Part shown: positions 16,381 through 24,730 of the stretch, piece by piece | How positions within the stretch are numbered: the stretch's first letter is position 1 | How the letters are laid out: each line of letters opens with the position of its first letter | Assembly (NCBI GenBank): GCA_046329515.1 | Contig: JAXLUM010000001.1 | Coordinates: forward strand, 1,798,001 to 1,862,000 | Length of the DNA: 64,000 nt | Direction of reading: 5' to 3' | Origin: Bog-950 sp046329515 | GTDB lineage: Bacteria; Bacteroidota; Bacteroidia; Chitinophagales; LD1 | The notes under the pieces: generated by a model | What the model saw: only the letters and a program-made list of their open reading frames with translations | The model's database searches: none | What the model was told of the DNA's origin: nothing | Translations under genes and position numbers: made by a program

Positions 16381-18168
16381 GTGAAGGAACTGGCTTATCT
16401 GAATAAATATTTTGCTAAATACAAGTGGCGCATACTGGCGGGTATATTCTTTGTTATATGCGCCAATGCCCTTAACGTAATTAACCCGCTTATTACAGGC
16501 CAGGCGGTAGACCTTATTGCTGGCACCTTAAAAGAGGTAAACAACAAGCATGAGCTTGCTGAAAAAGTCCGTGAAGGCCTTGGCGTACAGGTTTTTTGGT
16601 TGTTTCTTAAATACTTAGCTGTAGCCTTACTGGCAGGTGGCTTTACTTTCCTAATGCGCCAAATGATCATTGTTGTATCTCGCCTTATTGAGTATGACAT
16701 GAAGAATGAGATATACAACCACTACCAGGAGTTAGACCTTGCCTTCTACCGCCGTAACAATACCGGCGATTTAATGAACCGCATTACAGAAGATGTTAGT
16801 CGCGTGCGTATGTATGTTGGTCCGGCATTGATGTATGCCGTAAACCTGCTGTTTACCATTATACTGGTTACAGGTTCAATGTTGGCTAAAGATAGAACGC
16901 TTACCTTTTATGTGCTAATTCCTTTACCGCTTCTCTCCTTTCTTATTTATTACCTGAACGAGAAAATTGAAAAGACCAGTACCGGTATTCAGGCAAAGCT
17001 TTCTGACCTTACAACCGATGCACAGGAAACGTATTCCGGCATTAGAGTAGTGCAGGCATATACCCGCGAAAACGAAATGCTGCGCCACTTTGACGAAGAA
17101 AGTGAGCAGTACAAAATAAAGCAGTTGCAAATGGCTAAGCTTGATGCAATTTACTTTCCTGTAATGTCGCTGCTTATTGGTGTTAGTATTGTTACCGTGG
17201 TTTACGTGGGCGGCATACATGTAGGTAATAAACTGATAAAGCCGGGCACTCTAACGGCCTTTCTTCAGTATGTTAACATGCTTATGTGGCCGGTAAGTTC
17301 GTTGGGTTGGACAGCCTCTCTTATACAGCGTGCTGCAGCTTCGCAAAAGCGTATAAATGAATTTTTGAAATACAAGCCTGAAATACGTGATGCAGAAGGA
17401 ACCGAAAAGGATGTTAACGGCGATGTGGTGTTCCGACATGTTAGCTTTACTTATCCTGACACCGGAATTAAAGCCCTGAAAGATGTTTCCTTCCATGTAA
17501 AACCGGGAGAACGCATTGCCATTATTGGCCGCACAGGTTCAGGAAAGTCAACCATTGCGGATTTAATTATGCGCATGTACGATGTTACCGATGGGCAAAT
17601 ATTGATTGATAATGAGGATGTGCGCAAGCTTAAACTGGGTAATTTGCGCAGGCAGATTGGCTTTGTGCCGCAGGATATTTTTCTGTTTTCGGAAACCATT
17701 ACCGAGAACATAGCTTTTGGTTTGGGAAAAACGGACCCTGAACAGGCTAAAAAGTATGCGCATTACGCATCTATAGGCAAGGAAATTGAAAGTTTCCCCG
17801 AAGGATACGACACTATTGTAGGTGAGCGCGGTGTAACCCTTTCCGGTGGCCAAAAACAGCGAATAAGCATTGCCCGGGCCCTTATTAAGCAACCAAGGCT
17901 GCTTATTTTAGATGATTGCCTTAGTGCCGTAGATACCGCTACCGAAAAGGAAATTCAGCAGAATTTAGACAATGTGCTATCAGGTAAAACGGCTATTATT
18001 ATAACTCACCGCATATTCTCCCTTATTCATTTTAATAACATACTGGTGCTGGATGACGGGCAAATAGCTGAGCAGGGCACCCACGAGGAATTATTGCGAA
18101 AAGGCGGCCTTTACAGGGATATATATGAAAAACAGCTAAGCGAGCAAAAAGAAGGCATTAACAGCTAA
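16381..18168 (+). CDS. ABC exporter half-transporter (membrane + ATPase fusion)
   Basis: The 595-residue protein has six membrane segments in the first about 320 residues, then a nucleotide-binding domain. Walker A is GRTGSGKS (383-390, K389), the signature is LSGGQKQR, and Walker B is LLILDDCLSAVD. The position of the catalytic glutamate is Asp512, so this is a degenerate site. Such sites occur in MdlA/YheI-type exporters that work as heterodimers with a partner carrying the intact site. No partner gene is adjacent, so it may be a homodimer or pair elsewhere. Start is GTG 16381, giving MKELAYLNKYF. Substrate unknown; lipid or drug export is typical. Confidence 0.88.
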   Translation: MKELAYLNKYFAKYKWRILAGIFFVICANALNVINPLITGQAVDLIAGTLKEVNNKHELAEKVREGLGVQVFWLFLKYLAVALLAGGFTFLMRQMIIVVSRLIEYDMKNEIYNHYQELDLAFYRRNNTGDLMNRITEDVSRVRMYVGPALMYAVNLLFTIILVTGSMLAKDRTLTFYVLIPLPLLSFLIYYLNEKIEKTSTGIQAKLSDLTTDAQETYSGIRVVQAYTRENEMLRHFDEESEQYKIKQLQMAKLDAIYFPVMSLLIGVSIVTVVYVGGIHVGNKLIKPGTLTAFLQYVNMLMWPVSSLGWTASLIQRAAASQKRINEFLKYKPEIRDAEGTEKDVNGDVVFRHVSFTYPDTGIKALKDVSFHVKPGERIAIIGRTGSGKSTIADLIMRMYDVTDGQILIDNEDVRKLKLGNLRRQIGFVPQDIFLFSETITENIAFGLGKTDPEQAKKYAHYASIGKEIESFPEGYDTIVGERGVTLSGGQKQRISIARALIKQPRLLILDDCLSAVDTATEKEIQQNLDNVLSGKTAIIITHRIFSLIHFNNILVLDDGQIAEQGTHEELLRKGGLYRDIYEKQLSEQKEGINS

Positions 18169-18264
18169 GGGTTTAATTATTGTTAATTATAATTGCTACA
18201 TTAGAGGTATAAATTAGGACTTATACCTTTAAGAATTCGATAAATAACATAAAACCAGCAAACT

Positions 18265-18690
18265 GTGGAGAATAACAATGGCGGGAAGTACAGCGGCTTC
18301 TTTAGCAAGAAACTAAGAGCAGGTAAAAGGAGAACTTACTTTTTTGATGTGCGCAGCACCAAACAAGGAGATTACTTTTTAACCATCACCGAGAGTAAGA
18401 AGAAGTTTGAAGGCGAAGGCTATGACAGCCATAAAATTTTCCTGTATAAGGAGGATTTTAAAAAATTTCTGGAAGCTCTAAACGAATCGGTGGACTATAT
18501 TAAAACCGAGTTAATGCCTGATTACGATTACGAATCAGAACGCCCGGCAAAAACAGCAAATGCACCGGCTAATGAAAACAGTAGTTCAGAAAGTGCAGCG
18601 GTAACCTCTTCTGCTGAAGTTACGGCTTCTGAAAACAACACAACCTCTGCTTCTTCAATAAGCGATGACGAAGAAATAGACTGGAACTAA
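18265..18690 (+). CDS. DUF3276/PUR-domain nucleic-acid-binding protein
   Basis: The 141-residue product matches the Bacteroidota PUR (DUF3276) family, with GFFSKKLRAGKRRTYFFDVR and then GDYFLTITESKKKFEGEGY and FLYKEDFKKFLEAL. Residues 1-95 are the Pur-alpha-like fold, known to bind single-stranded DNA or RNA. The C-terminal 45 residues are a low-complexity Ser/Ala/Glu/Asn tail ending DDEEIDWN. The start is GTG 18265, because no ATG occurs in frame before the domain. A terminator follows at once, so it is monocistronic. Confidence 0.88.
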   Translation: MENNNGGKYSGFFSKKLRAGKRRTYFFDVRSTKQGDYFLTITESKKKFEGEGYDSHKIFLYKEDFKKFLEALNESVDYIKTELMPDYDYESERPAKTANAPANENSSSESAAVTSSAEVTASENNTTSASSISDDEEIDWN

Positions 18691-18713
18691 TATTGACAGA
18701 CTAACAATAGAGA

Positions 18714-18746
18714 AAGCCTTGCTACATATTCCTGTGCAGGGCTTTT
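18714..18746. terminator. Bidirectional terminator between convergent genes
   Basis: Imperfect AAGCC-TGC and GCA-GGCTT arms with a T-rich flank on one side and A-rich on the other lie between the convergent PUR and DinB genes. Confidence 0.5.
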
Positions 18747-18750
18747 AATT

Positions 18751-19242
18751 TTATAGTTGTCTAACGTAGGCTATTAAATCCTGTTGAGCGAACTGAGTAA
18801 CCCCCAACTGACGCAACATAGTTACTAATTGTCCACGATGAAATGTTGCATGATTTACTAGGTGATACAGCATTTCATCAGGCCTGGTTGAAAACTCTAC
18901 TCCTTTCATGTTTTTATAGGTAAAAATTTTATCCCAAAAGGATTCCGGCTGCCCTTCAATAAAAGCCGCAACGCTGCTGCTACTTTCAGTAAACCCTTTA
19001 ATAATATCGGCAGTAGTACCGGCAAAGTTTTTACTTGGCCAGTCGGCAGGGCTTTCGTCCTGTATGCGCTTAATCCAAATTTGTTCGGCATCCCAAATAT
19101 GAAACACCGTTTTGCGTACGGAAGGAAAGCTACTTACTACTTCTTTATCCCAAAGGTCCTCATTTAACAGCGCCAGGGCCTCAGCTATTTTATTGGTGGC
19201 CCACACATTATATTGCAGGTGCCTTTTAATATCGTATCTCAT
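18751..19242 (-). CDS. DinB-family protein
   Basis: The 163-residue product is a four-helix DinB/YfiT-like protein. It starts MRYDIKRHLQYNVWATNKIA, has an N-terminal histidine (VFHIWDAEQIW), and ends with the paired histidine motif HLVNHATFHRGQLVTMLRQL. These three histidines bind a divalent metal in the family. Members act as thiol-dependent S-transferases or remain uncharacterised. ATG 19242 is used because the family begins here; the longer frame overlaps the divergent gene. The intergenic space to the PLP enzyme gene is 49 bp. Confidence 0.88.
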   Translation of the reverse strand: MRYDIKRHLQYNVWATNKIAEALALLNEDLWDKEVVSSFPSVRKTVFHIWDAEQIWIKRIQDESPADWPSKNFAGTTADIIKGFTESSSSVAAFIEGQPESFWDKIFTYKNMKGVEFSTRPDEMLYHLVNHATFHRGQLVTMLRQLGVTQFAQQDLIAYVRQL

Positions 19243-19291
19243 AAGTTGTATGTTTAGGGCACTAATTTTCAAATTTATTTTGGTACTGTAA

Positions 19292-20500
19292 ATGAAAAAC
19301 AGGAAAAACAACAAAGGTTTAGCTTCCATTACTGCGCAGGATGGATTCGATTCAGCCATAAAAATCAATCCTCATTCTGCTCCCATCTTTACTTCTTCCA
19401 CTTACATCTATGAATCTGCTGAAAAAGCGCAGCAGGTATTTCGTGGGGAAGAGCAAGCCTACATCTACTCGCGTTGGAGCCACCCTAATGCTGAGCTGGT
19501 GGAAAGCAAACTGGATCAGTTAGAAACCTTTGGGTTGAATGTAAAAGCAAAAGCCCTGCTGTTTTCTTCGGGCATGGCGGCTGTGTCCGCCTTGTTTCAA
19601 AGCTTGCTAAAGCCCGGTGATGCACTAATAGCTCAAGGCAACATCTATGGCACCGCCGTGGACTATTTTAATCATTACGCTTCCTTATTTAATGTTGAAG
19701 TTGTGTATGCCGATTTTGGAAAGCCCGAGGAAGTGGAAAATATCCTACGAAGCAAGAAGAATGTAAAACTTCTGTATGCAGAAACGCCAAGTAACCCTAC
19801 ACTGAATTGCTACGATTTAAAATTGCTTTCAAAACTGGCACATAAGTATAAGGCTGTGTTAGCGGTAGATAACACCTTTGCTTCACCTTACCTACAGCAG
19901 CCCTTCAAGTTTGGTGTTGATTTCATAGTTCACTCCGCCACCAAATACTTAAACGGCCATGGCACAGCCCTAAGCGGTTTTTTAGTAGGCACCGATGTAA
20001 AGTTTATGAAAGGCGAGGTTTGGAAAGTGCGAAAGATAACCGGCACTATTTGTAGTCCATTCGATGCATGGCTGCTGAACGTTGGCATGAAAACGTTAGC
20101 GCTACGCATGGATAAACACTGCGAAAACGCAATGAAAGTGGCGCGTTACTTACAAACGCACAAGGCAGTGACCAAGGTCAATTATCTCGGCCTTAAGGAA
20201 CACGCTGACCATGCGCTTGCCAAAAGACAAATGAAAGATTACGGCGGAGTGCTTTCGTTTGAACTGAAAGGTGGTTATAAAGCCGGCGAAAAATTGATGA
20301 AGAAGATAAAGTTCTGTAAACTAACTGCTTCATTAGGCACCATTGATACGCTTATACAACACCCTGCAAGCATGAGCCACTATTTTGTTCCTAAACCACA
20401 GCGTGAGCAATATGGCATTACCGATGGTTTAATACGGATATCCGTAGGCCTTGAAGATGTGGAGGATATACTTAACGATTTAGAACAAGCCCTTCGATAG
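19292..20500 (+). CDS. Cys/Met-metabolism PLP-dependent enzyme (trans-sulfuration lyase family)
   Basis: The 402-residue protein belongs to the MetB/MetC/MGL fold-type I family. Visible blocks are IYSRWSHPNAELVESKL, SSGMAAVSALFQSLL, the aspartate that contacts the PLP ring (LAVDNTFASPYLQQP), and the PLP lysine in HSATKYLNGHG (K218). The C-terminal SLGTIDTLIQHPASMSH is the substrate-binding block. It could be a methionine gamma-lyase, cystathionine gamma-lyase or O-acetylhomoserine sulfhydrylase; sequence alone does not separate these confidently. It lies divergent from a DinB gene and 59 bp upstream of a secreted propeller protein. Confidence 0.85.
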   Translation: MKNRKNNKGLASITAQDGFDSAIKINPHSAPIFTSSTYIYESAEKAQQVFRGEEQAYIYSRWSHPNAELVESKLDQLETFGLNVKAKALLFSSGMAAVSALFQSLLKPGDALIAQGNIYGTAVDYFNHYASLFNVEVVYADFGKPEEVENILRSKKNVKLLYAETPSNPTLNCYDLKLLSKLAHKYKAVLAVDNTFASPYLQQPFKFGVDFIVHSATKYLNGHGTALSGFLVGTDVKFMKGEVWKVRKITGTICSPFDAWLLNVGMKTLALRMDKHCENAMKVARYLQTHKAVTKVNYLGLKEHADHALAKRQMKDYGGVLSFELKGGYKAGEKLMKKIKFCKLTASLGTIDTLIQHPASMSHYFVPKPQREQYGITDGLIRISVGLEDVEDILNDLEQALR

Positions 20501-20559
20501 AAAGAAATTTACATTTTCATGACACAGTGAAGATTACCTTTACTTACTTCGCGCGCGTT

Positions 20560-21621
20560 ATGAAATATGCCATTGCCTTTATTGCAGCTTTAGTTGTGTT
20601 GGTTGCCAACGCACAGGATTCATCAGCTATACATTACCCGCTTGAGAAGCACTTGAAAAATGTACACCAATTAACCTTTGGGGGAGACAATGCCGAAGCT
20701 TACTGGAGTTTTAAAGGAGATGCACTTATATACCAATACACCAATAAAAAGCAGGATGTAAACTGCGACCGCATTTATTACTATCCATTGTGGCGCGCCT
20801 ACCAGGATACAGTGCTTATGCCTACACCCGTAAGCAGTGGCAAAGGGAGAACTACCTGTTCTTACTTTCTGCCCGGTGATTCGTTGGTAATTTATGCCAG
20901 CACCCATGTAAAAATTGACACTTGCCCGGCAGAACCACCGCATATTAAAGGCAAATACCTATGGCCTCTTTACCCTGAGTTTGAACTTTTCGTTTCTGAC
21001 CTTAACGGCAACATCATTAAACAACTAACGGATAACAATTACTATGATGCCGAGGCAACGGTATCACCTAAAGGAGATAAAATAGTTTTTACAAGCGACC
21101 GCAGCGGTGATGTAGAGTTGTATACTATGAATATTGATGGCAGCGACGTAAAGCAGATTACCAATGAGTTAGGGTATGATGGCGGAGCCTTCTTTTCGCC
21201 TGATGGCAAACAGATTGTTTGGCGCAGCACTAAGTTTGAAAGCGATAGTGAACGCGTAGATTATAAGGAATTGTTGAAGAAGCATTTGGTATCTCCTAAC
21301 AAAATGGAGTTATACATTGCTAATGCTGATGGTAGCGGCCGCAGAAAACTTACTGATTTAGGTGGTGCCAACTGGGCTCCTTTCTTTTCGCCTGATGGCA
21401 AAAAAATAATTTTCAGCTCCAATCATAAAACAAAATCCATTCCGTTTAATCTGTATATGATTAATACCGACGGAACTGGTTTAGAGCAAATTACCGCTGA
21501 TAAAATTTTTGACTCTTTCGCTATGTTCTCACCCGATGGTAAAAAACTGGCTTGGTGCAGCAACCGTAATAATGGCGGCACGCGCGATACCAATATTTTT
21601 ATTGCCGACTGGGTGAAGTAG
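20560..21621 (+). CDS. Exported TolB-like WD40/PD40 beta-propeller protein
   Basis: The 353-residue protein starts with a signal peptide (MKYAIAFIAALVVLVANAQ). It contains repeated PD40 blades: VSPKGDKIVFTSDRSGDVEL, FSPDGKQIVWRSTKF, FSPDGKKIIFSSNHKTKS, FSPDGKKLAWCSNRNN, each followed by NxDGSxxxQLT-like turns. This is the TolB C-terminal propeller type, located in the periplasm or outside the cell. The TolB N-terminal domain and Tol-Pal neighbours are absent, so it is not true TolB. ATG 20560 is chosen over the GTG at 20527 because it starts at the signal. Binding partner unknown. Confidence 0.8.
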   Translation: MKYAIAFIAALVVLVANAQDSSAIHYPLEKHLKNVHQLTFGGDNAEAYWSFKGDALIYQYTNKKQDVNCDRIYYYPLWRAYQDTVLMPTPVSSGKGRTTCSYFLPGDSLVIYASTHVKIDTCPAEPPHIKGKYLWPLYPEFELFVSDLNGNIIKQLTDNNYYDAEATVSPKGDKIVFTSDRSGDVELYTMNIDGSDVKQITNELGYDGGAFFSPDGKQIVWRSTKFESDSERVDYKELLKKHLVSPNKMELYIANADGSGRRKLTDLGGANWAPFFSPDGKKIIFSSNHKTKSIPFNLYMINTDGTGLEQITADKIFDSFAMFSPDGKKLAWCSNRNNGGTRDTNIFIADWVK

Positions 21622-21718
21622 TGCAGTGTTAACAAAAATAAAATGACGGATTGCTGACTAAAAACACTTCCGTATTTCAATTTCATCTCTTATCTTGCAG
21701 ATAGTTCTTTGATTAAAC

Positions 21719-21732
21719 AGTGCATATGCACT
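21719..21732. promoter_or_regulatory. 14-bp perfect palindrome upstream of the 6S-like RNA
   Basis: AGTGCATATGCACT reads identically on both strands. It begins about 24 nt before the RNA's closing stem, so it could be a regulator site or overlap the RNA's promoter. Confidence 0.45.
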
Positions 21733-21740
21733 TTAAGATA

Positions 21741-21937
21741 CGCCCACACAGACAGATGCGTTAGTTGGATATTAATATAGAACCGGGCCTAAATTGTAAC
21801 GTCAATGGCGGGCCGCAAGCTCCGGGCAACCGGAGTCCTCGTCCACAAAACAGGTTAACCGCGGATTACAGCGATGTTGCTAAGCCCAAATCCTGACTTA
21901 AGAAGCAACTTAACGTCAGATTCTGTGTGGGTTTTTT
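21741..21937 (+). ncRNA. Structured non-coding RNA, 6S-like candidate
   Basis: About 195 nt closed by a 10-bp perfect stem: CCCACACAGA (21743-21752) with TCTGTGTGGG (21922-21931), followed at once by six T residues. A further inner pairing joins GCGTTA (21758-21763) with TAACGT (21911-21916). The apex carries a GC-rich hairpin, CTCCGG-GCAA-CCGGAG, with a GNRA loop. A small AGCGA/TTGCT hairpin lies in the 3' half. This long closed rod with an open middle and 3'-side hairpin is the 6S RNA layout, and a Bacteroidota 6S family is known. No ORF lies here, and both flanking genes converge on it. The family call is inference; the stem and terminator are seen directly. Confidence 0.6.
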
Positions 21938-22493
21938 ATGTACGCTTTACAAAGCGCAATACCACTAAACTTACAGCAAGTCCGATTACTGCACCTAACA
22001 ACCCTCCGGCAATTACATCAACGGGGAAATGAACACCTACATACACCTGTGAGAACGAAACCACGAATGCCCAAAGCAATAAGAGAGCAGCAGCTAAAAA
22101 CTTTCGTTCAAAAAATGCAGCGAAAAATACCGCCATGCCAAAATGATTTGCAGCATGGGAGGACACGAAGCTATAACCGCCGCCGCAGTATTCTAAAAGT
22201 AAGCGCGCTTGTATTTCAGGGTTATTACAAGGCCTTAAACGGTGAATCCAAGGCTTTATTAGTGAGCTTGAAATTTGGTCAGACAAAAGAACTACCACAC
22301 CAACACCCAAACCGATATAAAAAACCTTTAATCCGTATTTTCGGTAAAGTAAAAAAGCTAATAGCGCATATAAAGGAATCCAGGTGAGCTTGTTTCGTAA
22401 CAACGGGCAAAGCAAATCCAGAAATGAATTGGCCATATCGCTATTAACGAAATGAAAAAGGGCATGGTCTATATGGCGTAAATGGTCCAGCAC
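21936..22493 (-). CDS. PAP2-family membrane phosphatase
   Basis: The 185-residue protein has about five membrane helices and the three PAP2 motifs: KPWIHRLRP (about 81-89), YSFVSSHAANHFG with the catalytic-type histidine, and SQVYVGVHFPVD with the nucleophilic-type histidine and aspartate. The usual Arg of the third motif (SR) is Gln here. Related enzymes dephosphorylate undecaprenyl pyrophosphate or lipid phosphates. The start is GTG 22493, overlapping the upstream methyltransferase stop by 1 base (TAGTG), so the two are translationally coupled. The stop codon overlaps the T-run of the convergent ncRNA. Confidence 0.85.
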   Translation of the reverse strand: MLDHLRHIDHALFHFVNSDMANSFLDLLCPLLRNKLTWIPLYALLAFLLYRKYGLKVFYIGLGVGVVVLLSDQISSSLIKPWIHRLRPCNNPEIQARLLLEYCGGGYSFVSSHAANHFGMAVFFAAFFERKFLAAALLLLWAFVVSFSQVYVGVHFPVDVIAGGLLGAVIGLAVSLVVLRFVKRT

Positions 22494-23227
22494 TAGGTTT
22501 TACGGGCAATTAAAATAAGGCGTGGTGATTGAGAAGAAATAAAAGAACCAAGTTCATAATCGCCGAACTTTGCAATGATTTCTAATCCGGCTGCAGCAAA
22601 CATTTCTTCAAAGCGGTTAAGATTTATGAGTTTTAGCTGCTCTTCAAAGCTATAGTTCTCCCCTTCGGCTAAAAAGTCAATTCTCTTTTTTATAAATCCC
22701 CCTTCAATTCTCTTTTGTATATGGAACTGCGTTTCTCCTCTGGGAACAATCTCCCGCGCCTTTATATTTTTTACAAGCCACTCTGTATTTATATAATCGA
22801 AGATTAAAGTGCCCCCGGGTTTTAAATTGCCGGCAAAGGCCTGAACTGCTTTTAAATCGTCTTCTGCGTTTTCAAAATAGCCGAAGCTGCTGAACAGATT
22901 AAATACATAATCAAAAGCAGCAGGCTTATAGATTTTGCGCATATCCCACACCTCAAAAAACAAACCGGGCACAATACATTTACGGGCTTCGGCAATGCTG
23001 TTTGGCGAAAGATCTATGCCCGTTACATCATAACCTAACTTATACAATGTTTTAGCGTGTCTGCCTTTACCACAGGCCACGTCAAGCACTTTAGCTCCTT
23101 TAGGAATGTTAAGTTGTGTAGAAATTTTCTCAATAAAACGCTCCGCCTCATTCTCGCTGCGGTGAGAATACAGCAAATGGTAGTAGGGTGAGTCAAACCA
23201 TTCTTCAAACCATTTTTTTTCAGCCAT
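22493..23227 (-). CDS. Class I SAM-dependent methyltransferase
   Basis: The 244-residue protein carries motif I KVLDVACGKGRHAKTL, the acidic motif GIDLSPNSIAEAR, FDYVFNLFSSFGYF as motif II, and GTLIFDYINTEW. It is a soluble Rossmann methyltransferase of the Methyltransf_25/11 type. ATG 23227 gives MAEKKWFEEWFDSPYYHLLY, a family-typical beginning, and is preferred over the in-frame upstream start at 23245. It is coupled to the PAP2 gene by a 1-base overlap, which hints at a lipid-related acceptor, but that is inference. Confidence 0.85.
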   Translation of the reverse strand: MAEKKWFEEWFDSPYYHLLYSHRSENEAERFIEKISTQLNIPKGAKVLDVACGKGRHAKTLYKLGYDVTGIDLSPNSIAEARKCIVPGLFFEVWDMRKIYKPAAFDYVFNLFSSFGYFENAEDDLKAVQAFAGNLKPGGTLIFDYINTEWLVKNIKAREIVPRGETQFHIQKRIEGGFIKKRIDFLAEGENYSFEEQLKLINLNRFEEMFAAAGLEIIAKFGDYELGSFISSQSPRLILIARKT

Positions 23228-23276
23228 AATGTGCGTAAGTTTCAATAAAAGCGCTTTCGCAAAAGAGTGAAAATTT

Positions 23277-23284
23277 TAGTTTTG
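23277..23284 (+). promoter_or_regulatory. -7 promoter element of glmM
   Basis: TAGTTTTG matches TAnnTTTG exactly and ends 21 nt before the TTG start of glmM. The -33 element is weak (TTTC-like). Confidence 0.55.
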
Positions 23285-23305
23285 TCCTCCCAAAAAAATT
23301 AAGCC

Positions 23306-24691
23306 TTGTCATTAATTAAGTCAATATCGGGTATTCGCGGCACCATTGGTGGTTTTCCGGGAGCAAATCTGACCCCGACAGACATTATGAAGTTTACACT
23401 TGCCTTTGGCACCTGGATAAAGGAGCAGGAAGGCAATAGAAAAATTGTAATTGGTCGCGATGCACGCGTTAGCGGCGAAATGGTAAATAATATTGTAGTT
23501 GGTTCTTTACTGTCTATTGGTATAGATGTGGTGGACCTGGGCCTTTCTACAACACCTACAGTTGAGATTGCCGTGCATGAGGAAAAAGCAGGTGGCGGTA
23601 TAATTATAACTGCATCACATAACCCCAAGCAGTGGAACGCACTTAAACTGCTAAACAGTCACGGTGAGTTTATTTCTGCTAAAGCGGGCGAAGAAGTTTT
23701 AAAAATTGCTGAGGATAAAACCATTGAATTTGAAGATGTGAACTCCTTAGGCACATACACTAAGGATGATAGCTACATTGACAAGCACATTGAAAAAATA
23801 TTAAAACTAAAGTTGGTTGACGCTGCGGCAATTGCAGAGCGTAAACTTAAAGTAGTAATTGACTGCGTAAACAGTAGCGGTGGTATTGCTGTGCCTAAAC
23901 TGCTTAAAGCATTGGGCGTTGAAACTATTATAGAATTGTATACCGAGACAACCGGTTTGTTTCCGCATAACCCTGAACCACTGCCTGAGAATCTTAATGA
24001 ACTTTCTATTACTGTTAAGAAGCAAAAAGCTGATTTAGGTATTGCAGTTGACCCCGATGTTGACCGCCTGGCCTTAGTAAGTGAAGATGGCAGCATGTTT
24101 GGCGAAGAATACACGCTGGTTGCTGTGGCTGATTACATATTAAGCAAGAAGAAAGGGAATACAGTTTCTAACCTTTCCAGCACGCGTGCCCTGCGCGACG
24201 TAACGGAAAAGCGCGGTCAGGAATATTTTGCTTCAGCCGTTGGTGAAGTAAACGTGGTGGAGAAAATGAAGGAAGTAAAAGCCGTTATTGGCGGCGAAGG
24301 AAACGGGGGTATAATTTACCCTGAGTTGCATTACGGTCGCGATGCCCTGGCCGGTATTGCCTTATTCCTTACTCACTTGGTTAAAAGCGGTAAAACGGCT
24401 TCTTTACTACGTGCCGGTTACCCAAGTTACCATATTGCCAAAAAGAAAATTGACCTTGACCTTTCTGTAAATATTGACCAGTTGTTTGAAGAACTGGAAA
24501 AGAAATATCAGAAATACCCCATTAACACTATTGATGGGGTTAAGATAGAGTTTGATAAAGACTGGGTGCACTTACGCCGCAGTAATACCGAGCCTATTAT
24601 CCGCATTTATGCCGAAAGTAATTCGGAAACTACGGCAGATAATATAGCTAACCAGATAATGAGCGACCTACGCACATTTGCCAAGAAGTAA
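23306..24691 (+). CDS. glmM: Phosphoglucosamine mutase
   Basis: The 461-residue enzyme interconverts glucosamine-6-phosphate and glucosamine-1-phosphate, feeding UDP-GlcNAc for peptidoglycan and LPS. It carries the phosphoserine loop TASHNP (S104), the Mg-binding DPDVDR (D249, D251, D253), the sugar-specificity loop GGEGNGG, and the phosphate-binding RRSNTEPIIRIYAE. The start is TTG 23306, giving MSLIKSISGIRGTIGG, exactly the Bacteroidota GlmM start. A phosphomannomutase role is less likely but not excluded. It ends 39 bp before the triterpene cyclase gene. Confidence 0.93.
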   Translation: MSLIKSISGIRGTIGGFPGANLTPTDIMKFTLAFGTWIKEQEGNRKIVIGRDARVSGEMVNNIVVGSLLSIGIDVVDLGLSTTPTVEIAVHEEKAGGGIIITASHNPKQWNALKLLNSHGEFISAKAGEEVLKIAEDKTIEFEDVNSLGTYTKDDSYIDKHIEKILKLKLVDAAAIAERKLKVVIDCVNSSGGIAVPKLLKALGVETIIELYTETTGLFPHNPEPLPENLNELSITVKKQKADLGIAVDPDVDRLALVSEDGSMFGEEYTLVAVADYILSKKKGNTVSNLSSTRALRDVTEKRGQEYFASAVGEVNVVEKMKEVKAVIGGEGNGGIIYPELHYGRDALAGIALFLTHLVKSGKTASLLRAGYPSYHIAKKKIDLDLSVNIDQLFEELEKKYQKYPINTIDGVKIEFDKDWVHLRRSNTEPIIRIYAESNSETTADNIANQIMSDLRTFAKK

Positions 24692-24730
24692 GCATGCGAA
24701 TTTTTCACAATTAAACTACTTTAGCGCTCT

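Noticed and set aside
20560..21621. True TolB of the Tol-Pal system
   Set aside because: It has the propeller repeats but not the TolB N-terminal domain, and no tol or pal genes are near.
21741..21937. Minus-strand reading of the structured RNA
   Set aside because: On the minus strand the closing stem is not followed by a T-run, whereas on the plus strand six T residues follow at once.
21938..22387. 149-residue open frame opposite the PAP2 gene
   Set aside because: It overlaps the conserved PAP2 gene throughout and starts in the ncRNA terminator; no family match.
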